Below are positions 52,901 through 64,000 of a stretch of DNA of 64,000 nucleotides, piece after piece (the stretch's first letter is position 1; every line of letters begins with the position of its first letter). Made by a program: the position numbers and the translations under genes. The notes under the pieces are model-generated. The model saw only the letters and a list, made by a program, of their open reading frames with translations, was not told the DNA's origin and searched no databases. Location of the stretch: contig CAUJBJ010000031.1 in NCBI GenBank assembly GCA_963082975.1, positions 558,001-622,000 of the forward strand. Reading direction: 5' to 3'. The DNA is from Labia minor. Lineage: Eukaryota > Arthropoda > Insecta > Dermaptera > Spongiphoridae.

Positions 52901-55900
52901 CCTTTAATATTTGAACAAAATCACAGTAATCCGTAAGAATTCAATGAAAATATTTAAGAAATCGATCAAATATGAATTTATTCTTCAATAGAATCAGAAA
53001 ATTAATAAAATAAAATATAAAAGTTAATTTTATCCCTCGTATTTAAAAAAGTAGGATTTTCCCTTTAATATTTGAACAAAATCACACTAATCCGTAAGAA
53101 TTCAATGAAAATATTTAAGAAATCGATCAAATATGAATTTATTCTTCATTAGAATCAGAAAATTAATGAAATAAAATAAAAAAGATAATTTTATACCTCG
53201 TATTTAAAAAAGTAGTATTTTCCCATTAATATTTGAACAAAATCAGACTTTTCCGTAAGAATTCAATGAAAATATTTAAGAAATCGATCAAATATGAATT
53301 TATTCTTCAATAGAATCAGAAAATTAATAAAATAAAATATAAAAGATAATTTTATCCCTCGTATTTAAAAAAGTAGGATTTTCCCTTTAATATTTGAACA
53401 AAATCAGACTTTTCCGTAAGAATTCAATGAAAATATTTAAGAAATCGATCAAATATGAATTTATTCTTCAATAGAATCAGAAAATTAATAAAATAAAATA
53501 TAAAAGATAATTTTATCCCTCGTATTTAAAAAAGTAGGATTTTCCCTTTAATATTTGAACAAAATCAGACTTTTCCGTAAGAATTCAATGAAAATATTTA
53601 AGAAATCGATCAAATATGAATTTATTCTTAATTAGAATCAGAAAATGAATAAAATAAAATATAAAAGTTAATTTTATCCCTCGTATTTAAAAAAGTAGGA
53701 TTTTCCCTTTAATATTTGAACAAAATCACACTAATCCGTAAGAATTCAATGAAAATATTTAAAAAATCGATCAAATATGAATTTATTCTTCAATAGAATC
53801 AGAAAATTAATAAAATAAAATATAAAAGATAATTTTATCCCTCGTATTTAAAAATTAGGATTTTCCCTTTAATATTTAAACAAAATCAGACTTTTCCGTA
53901 AGAATTCAATGAAAATATTTAAGAAATCGATCAAATATGAATTTATTCTTCATTAGAATCAGAAAATTAATAAAATAAAATAAAAAAGATAATTTTATCC
54001 CTCGTATTTAAAAAAGTAGGATTTTCCCTTTAATATTTGAACAAAATCAGACTTTTCCGTAAGAATTCAATGAAAATATTTAAGAAATCGATCAAATATG
54101 AATTTATTCTTCAATAGAATCAGAAAATTAATAAAATAAAATATAAAAGATAATTTTATCCCTCGTATTTAAAAAAGTAGGATTTTCCCTTTAATATTTG
54201 AACAAAATCAGACTTTTCCGTAAGAATTCAATGAAAATATTTAAGAAATCGATCAAATATGAATTTATTCTTCATTAGAATCAGAAAATTAACAAAATAA
54301 AATAAAAAAGATAATTTTATCCCTCGTATTTAAAAAAGTAGGATTTTCCCTTTAATATTTTAACAAAATCAGACTTTTCCGTAAGAATTCAATGAAAATA
54401 TTTAAGAAATCGATCAAATATGAATTTATTCTTCAATAGAATCAGAAAATGAATAAAATAAAATATAAAAGTTAATTTTATCTCTCGTATTTAAAAAAGT
54501 AGGATTTTCCCTTTAATATTTGAACAAAATCACACTAATCCGTAAGAATTCAATGAAAATATTTAAGAAATCGATCAAATATGAATTTATTCTTCATTAG
54601 AATCAGAAAATGAATAAAATAAAATATAAAAGATAATTTTATCCCTCGTATTTAAAAAAATAGGATTTTCCCTTTAATATTTGAACAAAATCACAGTAAT
54701 CCGTAAGAATTCAATGAAAATATTTAAGAAATCGATCAAATATGAATTTATTCTTCATTAGAACCAGAAAATTAATAAAATAAAATAAAAAAGATAATTT
54801 TATCCCTCGTATTTAAAAAAGTAGGATTTTCCCTTTAATATTTGAACAAAATCAGACTTTTCCGTAAGAATTCAATGAAAATATTTAAGAAATCGATCAA
54901 ATATGAATTTATTCTTCAATAGAATCAGAAAATTAATAAAATAAAATATAAAAGTTAATTTTATCCCTCGTATTTAAAAAAGTAGGATTTTCCCTTTAAT
55001 ATTTGAACAAAATCACACTAATCCGTAAGAATTCAATGAAAATATTTAAGAAATCGATCAAATATGAATTTATTCTTCATTAGAATCAGAAAATTAATGA
55101 AATAAAATATAAAAGATAATTTTATCCCTCGTATTTAAAAAAGTAGGATTTTCCCATTAATATTTGAACAAAATCAGACTTTTCCGTAAGAATTCAATGA
55201 AAATATTTAAGAAATCGATCAAATATGAATTTATTCTTCAATAGAATCAGAAAATTAATAAAATAAAATATAAAAGATAATTTTATCCCTCGTATTTAAA
55301 AAAGTAGGATTTTCCCTTTAATATTTGAACAAAATCAGACTTTTCCGTAAGAATTCAATGAAAATATTTAAGAAATCGATCAAATATGAATTTATTCTTC
55401 AATAGAATCAGAAAATTAATAAAATAAAATATAAAAGATAATTTTATCCCTCGTATTTAAAAAAGTAGGATTTTCCCTTTAATATTTGAACAAAATCAGA
55501 TTTTTCCGTAAGAATTCAATGAAAATATTTAAGAAATCGATCAAATATGAATTTATTCTTAATTAGAATCAGAAAATGAATAAAATAAAATATAAAAGTT
55601 AATTTTATCCCTCGTATTTAAAAAAGTAGGATTTTCCCTTTAATATTTGAACAAAATCACACTAATCCGTAAGAATTCAATGAAAATATTTAAAAAATCG
55701 ATCAAATATGAATTTATTCTTCCATAGAATCAGAAAATTAATAAAATAAAATATAAAAGATAATTTTATCCCTCGTATTTAAAAATTAGGATTTTCCCTT
55801 TAATATTTAAACAAAATCAGACTTTTCCGTAAGAATTCAATGAAAATATTTAAGAAATCGATCAAATATGAATTTATTCTTCATTAGAATCAGAAAATTA

Positions 55901-58900
55901 ATAAAATAAAATAAAAAAGATAATTTTATCCCTCGTATTTAAAAAAGTAGGATTTTCCCTTTAATATTTGAACAAAATCAGACTTTTCCGTAAGAATTCA
56001 ATGAAAATATTTAAGAAATCGATCAAATATGAATTTATTCTTCATTAGAATCAGAAAATTAATAAAATAAAATAAAAAAGATAATTTTATCCCTCGTATT
56101 TAAAAAAGTAGGATTTTCCCTTTAATATTTTAACAAAATCAGACTTTTCCGTAAGAATTCAATGAAAATATTTAAGAAATCGATCAAATATGAATTTATT
56201 CTTCAATAGAATCAGAAAATGAATAAAATAAAATATAAAAGATAATTTTATCCCTCGTATTTAAAAAAATAGGATTTTCCCTTTAATATTTGAACAAAAT
56301 CACAGTAATCCGTAAGAATTCAATGAAAATATTTAAGAAATCGATCAAATATGAATTTATTCTTCATTAGAACCAGAAAATTAATAAAATAAAATAAAAA
56401 AGATAATTTTATCCCTCGTATTTAAAAAACTAGGATTTTCCCTTTAATATTTGAACACAATCACAGTAATCCTTAAGAATTCAATGAAAATATTTAAGAA
56501 ATCGATCAAATATGAATTTATTCTTAATTAGAATCAGAAAATGAATAAAATAAAATATAAAAGATAATTTTGTCCGTCGTATTTAAAAAAGTAGGATTTT
56601 CCCTTTAATATTTGAACAAAATCAGACTTTTCCGTAAGAATTCAATGAAAATATTTAAGAAATCGATCAAATATGAATTTATTCTTCATTAGAATCAGAA
56701 AATTAATAAAATAAAATAAAAAAGATAATTTTATCCCTCGTATTTAAAAAAGTAGGATTTTCCCTTTAATATTTGAACAAAATCACAGTAATCCGTAAGA
56801 ATTCAATGAAAATATTTAAGAAATCGATCAAATATGAATTTATTCTTCAATAGAATCAGAAAATTAATAAAATAAAATATAAAAGTTAATTTTATCCCTC
56901 GTATTTAAAAAAGTAGGATTTTCCCATTAATATTTGAACAAAATCAGACTTTTCCGTAAGAATTCAATGAAAATATTTAAGAAATCGATCAAATATGAAT
57001 TTATTCTTCAATAGAATCAGAAAATTAATAAAATAAAATATAAAAGATAATTTTATCCCTCGTATTTAAAAAAGTAGGATTTTCCCTTTAATATTTGAAC
57101 AAAATCAGACTTTTCCGTAAGAATTCAATGAAAATATTTAAGAAATCGATCAAATATGAATTTATTCTTCAATAGAATCAGAAAATTAATAAAATAAAAT
57201 ATAAAAGATAATTTTATCCCTCGTATTTAAAAAAGTAGGATTTTCCCTTTAATATTTGAACAAAATCAGACTTTTCCGTAAGAATTCAATGAAAATATTT
57301 AAGAAATCGATCAAATATGAATTTATTCTTAATTAGAATCAGAAAATGAATAAAATAAAATATAAAAGTTAATTTTATCCCTCGTATTTAAAAAAGTAGG
57401 ATTTTCCCTTTAATATTTGAACAAAATCACACTAATCCGTAAGAATTCAATGAAAATATTTAAAAAATCGATCAAATATGAATTTATTCTTCAATAGAAT
57501 CAGAAAATTAATAAAATAAAATATAAAAGATAATTTTATCCCTCGTATTTAAAAATTAGGATTTTCCCTTTAATATTTAAACAAAATCAGACTTTTCCGT
57601 AAGAATTCAATGAAAATATTTAAGAAATCGATCAAATATGAATTTATTCTTCATTAGAATCAGAAAATTAATAAAATAAAATAAAAAAGATAATTTTATC
57701 CCTCGTATTTAAAAAAGTAGGATTTTCCCTTTAATATTTGAACAAAATCAGACTTTTCCGTAAGAATTCAATGAAAATATTTAAGAAATCGATCAAATAT
57801 GAATTTATTCTTCAATAGAATCAGAAAATTAATAAAATAAAATATAAAAGATAATTTTATCCCTCGTATTTAAAAAAGTAGGATTTTCCCTTTAATATTT
57901 GAACAAAATCAGACTTTTCCGTAAGAATTCAATGAAAATATTTAAGAAATCGATCAAATATGAATTTATTCTTCATTAGAATCAGAAAATTAATAAAATA
58001 AAATAAAAAAGATAATTTTATCCCTCGTATTTAAAAAAGTAGGATTTTCCCTTTAATATTTTAACAAAATCAGACTTTTCCGTAAGAATTCAATGAAAAT
58101 ATTTAAGAAATCGATCTAATATGAATTTATTCTTCAATAGAATCAGAAAATGAATAAAATAAAATATAAAAGATAATTTTATCCCTCGTATTTAAAAAAG
58201 TAGGAATTTTCCCTTAAATATTTGAACAAAATCAGATTTTCCGTAAGAATTCAATGAAAATATTTAAGAAATCGATAAAATATGAATTTATTCTTCATTA
58301 GAACCAGAAAATGAATAAAATAAAATATAAAAGATAATTTTATCTCTCGTATTTAAAAAAGTAGGATTTTCCCTTTAATATTTGAACAAAATCACACTAA
58401 TCCGTAAGAATTCAATGAAAATATTTAAGAAATCGATCAAATATCAATTTATTCTTCATTAGAATCAGAAAATGAATAAAATAAAATATAAAAGATAATT
58501 TTATCCCTCGTATTTAAAAAAATAGGATTTTCCCTTTAATATTTGAACAAAATCACAGTAATCCGTAAGAATTCAATGAAAATATTTAAGAAATCGATCA
58601 AATATGAATTTATTCTTCATTAGAACCAGAAAATTAATAAAATAAAATAAAAAAGATAATTTTATCCCTCGTATTTAAAAAAGTAGGATTTTCCCTTTAA
58701 TATTTGAACAAAATCAGACTTTTCCGTAAGAATTCAATGAAAATATTTAAGAAATCGATCAAATATGAATTTATTCTTCAATAGAATCAGAAAATTAATA
58801 AAATAAAATATAAAAGTTAATTTTATCCCTCGTATTTAAAAAAGTAGGATTTTCCCTTTAATATTTGAACAAAATCACACTAATCCGTAAGAATTCAATG

Positions 58901-61900
58901 AAAATATTTAAGAAATCGATCAAATATGAATTTATTCTTCATTAGAATCAGAAAATTAATGAAATAAAATAAAAAAGATAATTTTATCCCTCGTATTTAA
59001 AAAAGTAGGATTTTCCCATTAATATTTGAACAAAATCAGACTTTTCCGCAAGAATTCAATGAAAATATTTAAGAAATCGATCAAATATGAATTTATTCTT
59101 CAATAGAATCAGAAAATTAATAAAATAAAATATAAAAGATAATTTTATCCCTCGTATTTAAAAAAGTAGGATTTTCCCTTTAATATTTGAACAAAATCAG
59201 ACTTTTCCGTAAGAATTCAATGAAAATATTTAAGAAATCGATCAAATATGAATTTATTCTTCAATAGAATCAGAAAATTAATAAAATAAAATATAAAAGA
59301 TAATTTTATCCCTCGTATTTAAAAAAGTAGGATTTTCCCTTTAATATTTGAACAAAATCAGACTTTTCCGTAAGAATTCAATGAAAATATTTAAGAAATC
59401 GATCAAATATGAATTTATTCTTAATTAGAATCAGAAAATGAATAAAATAAAATATAAAAGTTAATTTTATCCCTCGTATTTAAAAAAGTAGGATTTTCCC
59501 TTTAATATTTGAACAAAATCACACTAATCCGTAAGAATTCAATGAAAATATTTAAAAAATCGATCAAATATGAATTTATTCTTCAATAGAATCAGAAAAT
59601 TAATAAAATAAAATATAAAAGATAATTTTATCCCTCGTATTTAAAAATTAGGATTTTCCCTTTAATATTTAAACAAAATCAGACTTTTCCGTAAGAATTC
59701 AATGAAAATATTTAAGAAATCGATCAAATATGAATTTATTCTTCATTAGAATCAGAAAATTAATAAAATAAAATAAAAAAGATAATTTTATCCCTCGTAT
59801 TTAAAAAAGTAGGATTTTCCCTTTAATATTTGAACAAAATCAGACTTTTCCGTAAGAATTCAATGAAAATATTTAAGAAATCGATCAAATATGAATTTAT
59901 TCTTCATTAGAATCAGAAAATTAATAAAATAAAATAAAAAAGATAATTTTATCCCTCGTATTTAAAAAAGTAGGATTTTCCCTTTAATATTTGAACAAAA
60001 TCAGACTTTTCCGTAAGAATTCAATGAAAATATTTAAGAAATCGATCAAATATGAATTTATTCTTCAATAGAATCAGAAAATTAATAAAATAAAATATAA
60101 AAGTTAATTTTATCCCTCGTATTTAAAAAAGTAGGATTTTCCCTTTAATATTTGAACAAAATCACACTAATCCGTAAGAATTCAATGAAAATATTTAAGA
60201 AATCGATCAAATATGAATTTATTCTTCATTAGAATCAGAAAATTAATGAAATAAAATAAAAAAGATAATTTTATCCCTCGTATTTAAAAAAGTAGGATTT
60301 TCCCATTAATATTTGAACAAAATCAGACTTTTCCGTAAGAATTCAATGAAAATATTTAAGAAATCGATCAAATATGAATTTATTCTTCAATAGAATCAGA
60401 AAATTAATAAAATAAAATATAAAAGATAATTTTATCCCTCGTATTTAAAAAAGTAGGATTTTCCCTTTAATATTTGAACAAAATCAGACTTTTCCGTAAG
60501 AATTCAATGAAAATATTTAAGAAATCGATCAAATATGAATTTATTCTTCAATAGAATCAGAAAATTAATAAAATAAAATATAAAAGATAATTTTATCCCT
60601 CGTATTTAAAAAAGTAGGATTTTCCCTTTAATATTTGAACAAAATCAGACTTTTCCGTAAGAATTCAATGAAAATATTTAAGAAATCGATCAAATATGAA
60701 TTTATTCTTAATTAGAATCAGAAAATGAATATAATAAAATATAAAAGTTAATTTTATCCCTCGTATTTAAAAAAGTAGGATTTTCCCTTTAATATTTGAA
60801 CAAAATCACACTAATCCGTAAGAATTCAATGAAAATATTTAAAAAATCGATCAAATATGAATTTATTCTTCAATAGAATCAGAAAATTAATAAAATAAAA
60901 TATAAAAGATAATTTTATCCCTCGTATTTAAAAAAGTAGGATTTTCCCTTTAATATTTGAACAAAATCAGACTTTTCCGTAAGAATTCAATGAAAATATT
61001 TAAGAAATCGATCAAATATGAATTTATTCTTCAATAGAATCAGAAAATTAATAAAATAAAATATAAAAGATAATTTTATCCCTCGTATTTAAAAAAGTAG
61101 GATTTTCCCTTTAATATTTGAACAAAATCAGACTTTTCCGTAAGAATTCAATGAAAATATTTAAGAAATCGATCAAATATGAATTTATTCTTAATTAGAA
61201 TCAGAAAATGAATAAAATAAAATATAAAAGTTAATTTTATCCCTCGTATTTAAAAAAGTAGGATTTTCCCTTTAATATTTTAACAAAATCAGACTTTTCC
61301 GTAAGAATTCAATGAAAATATTTAAGAAATCGATCAAATATGAATTTATTCTTCAATAGAATCAGAAAATGAATAAAATAAAATATAAAAGATAATTTTA
61401 TCCCTCGTATTTAAAAAAGTAGGAATTTTCCCTTAAATATTTGAACAAAATCAGATTTTCCGTAAGAATTCAATGAAAATATTTAAGAAATCGATAAAAT
61501 ATGAATTTATTCTTCATTAGAACCAGAAAATGAATAAAATAAAATATAAAAGATAATTTTATCTCTCGTATTTAAAAAAGTAGGATTTTCCCTTTAATAT
61601 TTGAACAAAATCACACTAATCCGTAAGAATTCAATGAAAATATTTAAGAAATCGATCAAATATGAATTTATTCTTCATTAGAATCAGAAAATGAATAAAA
61701 TAAAATATAAAAGATAATTTTATCCCTCGTATTTAAAAAAATAGGATTTTCCCTTTAATATTTGAACAAAATCACAGTAATCCGTAAGAATTCAATGAAA
61801 ATATTTAAGAAATCGATCAAATATGAATTTATTCTTCATTAGAACCAGAAAATTAATAAAATAAAATAAAAAAGATAATTTTATCCCTCGTATTTAAAAA

Positions 61901-62963
61901 AGTAGGATTTTCCCTTTAATATTTGAACAAAATCAGACTTTTCCGTAAGAATTCAATGAAAATATTTAAGAAATCGATCAAATATGAATTTATTCTTCAA
62001 TAGAATCAGAAAATTAATAAAATAAAATATAAAAGTTAATTTTATCCCTCGTATTTAAAAAAGTAGGATTTTCCCTTTAATATTTGAACAAAATCACACT
62101 AATCCGTAAGAATTCAATGAAAATATTTAAGAAATCGATCAAATATGAATTTATTCTTCATTAGAATCAGAAAATTAATGAAATAAAATAAAAAAGATAA
62201 TTTTATCCCTCGTATTTAAAAAAGTAGGATTTTCCCATTAATATTTGAACAAAATCAGACTTTTCCGTAAGAATTCAATGAAAATATTTAAGAAATCGAT
62301 CAAATATGAATTTATTCTTCAATAGAATCAGAAAATTAATAAAATAAAATATAAAAGATAATTTTATCCCTCGTATTTAAAAAAGTAGGATTTTCCCTTT
62401 AATATTTGAACAAAATCAGACTTTTCCGTAAGAATTCAATGAAAATATTTAAGAAATCGATCAAATATGAATTTATTCTTCAATAGAATCAGAAAATTAA
62501 TAAAATAAAATATAAAAGATAATTTTATCCCTCGTATTTAAAAAAGTAGGATTTTCCCTTTAATATTTGAACAAAATCAGACTTTTCCGTAAGAATTCAA
62601 TGAAAATATTTAAGAAATCGATCAAATATGAATTTATTCTTAATTAGAATCAGAAAATGAATAAAATAAAATATAAAAGTTAATTTTATCCCTCGTATTT
62701 AAAAAAGTAGGATTTTCCCTTTAATATTTGAACAAAATCACACTAATCCGTAAGAATTCAATGAAAATATTTAAAAAATCGATCAAATATGAATTTATTC
62801 TTCAATAGAATCAGAAAATTAATAAAATAAAATATAAAAGATAATTTTATCCCTCGTATTTAAAAATTAGGATTTTCCCTTTAATATTTAAACAAAATCA
62901 GACTTTTCCGTAAGAATTCAATGAAAATATTTAAGAAATCGATCAAATATGAATTTATTCTTC
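49975..62963 (+). repeat. Large satellite segment, right copy of the ~15-kb duplication
   Basis: It is colinear with 33561-48963 but 2,414 bp shorter, holding one copy of the internal 15-monomer block instead of two. At the right edge, the type F monomer here ends CTTCATTAG while its partner near 48964 ends CTTCAATAG and changes register. At the left edge, a type E monomer is preceded by D here and by C in the partner. Confidence 0.8.
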
Positions 62964-64000
62964 ATTAGAATCAGAAAATTAATAAAATAAAATAAAAAAG
63001 ATAATTTTATCCCTCGTATTTAAAAAAGTAGGATTTTCCCTTTAATATTTGAACAAAATCAGACTTTTCCGTAAGAATTCAATGAAAATATTTAAGAAAT
63101 CGATCAAATATGAATTTATTCTTCATTAGAATCAGAAAATTAATAAAATAAAATAAAAAAGATAATTTTATCCCTCGTATTTAAAAAAGTAGGATTTTCC
63201 CTTTAATATTTGAACAAAATCAGACTTTTCCGTAAGAATTCAATGAAAATATTTAAGAAATCGATCAAATATGAATTTATTCTTCAATAGAATCAGAAAA
63301 TTAATAAAATAAAATATAAAAGTTAATTTTATCCCTCGTATTTAAAAAAGTAGGATTTTCCCTTTAATATTTGAACAAAATCACACTAATCCGTAAGAAT
63401 TCAATGAAAATATTTAAGAAATCGATCAAATATGAATTTATTCTTCATTAGAATCAGAAAATTAATGAAATAAAATAAAAAAGATAATTTTATCCCTCGT
63501 ATTTAAAAAAGTAGGATTTTCCCATTAATATTTGAACAAAATCAGACTTTTCCGTAAGAATTCAATGAAAATATTTAAGAAATCGATCAAATATGAATTT
63601 ATTCTTCAATAGAATCAGAAAATTAATAAAATAAAATATAAAAGATAATTTTATCCCTCGTATTTAAAAAAGTAGGATTTTCCCTTTAATATTTGAACAA
63701 AATCAGACTTTTCCGTAAGAATTCAATGAAAATATTTAAGAAATCGATCAAATATGAATTTATTCTTCAATAGAATCAGAAAATTAATAAAATAAAATAT
63801 AAAAGATAATTTTATCCCTCGTATTTAAAAAAGTAGGATTTTCCCTTTAATATTTGAACAAAATCAGACTTTTCCGTAAGAATTCAATGAAAATATTTAA
63901 GAAATCGATCAAATATGAATTTATTCTTAATTAGAATCAGAAAATGAATATAATAAAATATAAAAGTTAATTTTATCCCTCGTATTTAAAAAAGTAGGAT

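Larger units (their letters stand above)
11186..64000 (+). repeat. Satellite array 2: 161-bp monomers, about 328 copies, continues past the window
   Basis: This is uninterrupted head-to-tail satellite with the same monomer variants and higher-order repeats as array 1. Its first ~5 kb is colinear with array 1. I see no gene, no inversion and no further insertion in 52.8 kb. Rare variants mark zones: TTTTCTGT appears near 11416, 15436 and 21391 but was not seen further right, whereas TTTTGTCCGTCG first appears near 18758 and recurs near 24715, 27122, 30830, 34524, 36297, 40157, 50938, 52707 and 56572. Small changes include a one-T deletion near 13793 and loss of the ATCGAT site near 17562. Array size and AT-richness fit pericentromeric or centromeric heterochromatin, which is inference. 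Confidence 0.97.

Noticed and set aside
11186-64000. Hidden genes, tRNAs or a second mobile element in the long array
   Set aside because: The monomer register is maintained throughout, apart from 1-2-bp changes and hybrid monomers. No non-satellite stretch was seen.
1793-64000. CENP-B box in the satellite monomer
   Set aside because: The usual TTCG...CGGG core is absent from the monomers read; the monomer has almost no CG outside CTCG, CCG and ATCGAT.

Overview
This window is eukaryotic and almost entirely repetitive. It holds two copies of a Penelope-like retroelement (PLE; endonuclease-bearing, with a reverse transcriptase plus a GIY-YIG nuclease) set in a very AT-rich satellite with a 161-bp monomer. 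No host gene, rRNA, tRNA or CRISPR array is visible. The PLE type and a TATA/TCAGTC-initiator core promoter suggest an arthropod, but the host species cannot be named from this sequence.

Layout: (1) 1-1792 is the 3' part of PLE copy 1, entering the window mid-gene, with an in-frame stop at 118-120, a 3' UTR and a terminal repeat (pLTR). (2) 1793-8079 is satellite array 1, about 39 head-to-tail monomers. (3) 8080-11185 is PLE copy 2, complete and flanked by a 12-bp target-site duplication. Its 5' end is an inverted pLTR copy joined to a 5'-truncated direct copy, giving two perfect 167-bp inverted arms. It encodes an uninterrupted 790-residue protein and ends in a direct pLTR. (4) 11186-64000 is satellite array 2, about 328 monomers, running off the window with no further insertion seen.

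The two PLE copies are not independent insertions. Copy 1 and the satellite after it match copy 2 and its downstream satellite at a constant offset of 9,393 bp, including a diagnostic satellite variant. A PLE-plus-satellite unit was therefore duplicated, probably by unequal exchange, and copy 1 carries a nonsense change. The satellite is organised on several levels: 161-bp monomers, higher-order repeats of 10 to 15 monomers (1,610-2,414 bp), multi-kb blocks, and a ~15-kb segment (33.6-49.0 kb) repeated at 50.0-63.0 kb with one 2,414-bp length difference.

The most interesting inferred activity is transcriptional. Each full pLTR carries TATA, initiator and DPE-like elements at canonical spacing. 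The copy 1 pLTR points right into satellite array 1, the inverted pLTR of copy 2 points left into the same array, and the 3' pLTR of copy 2 points right into the 53-kb array. Array 1 is thus bracketed by convergent promoters, and copy 2 has a long hairpin over its own start codon. Both could generate double-stranded RNA. This is inference from sequence and is untested.
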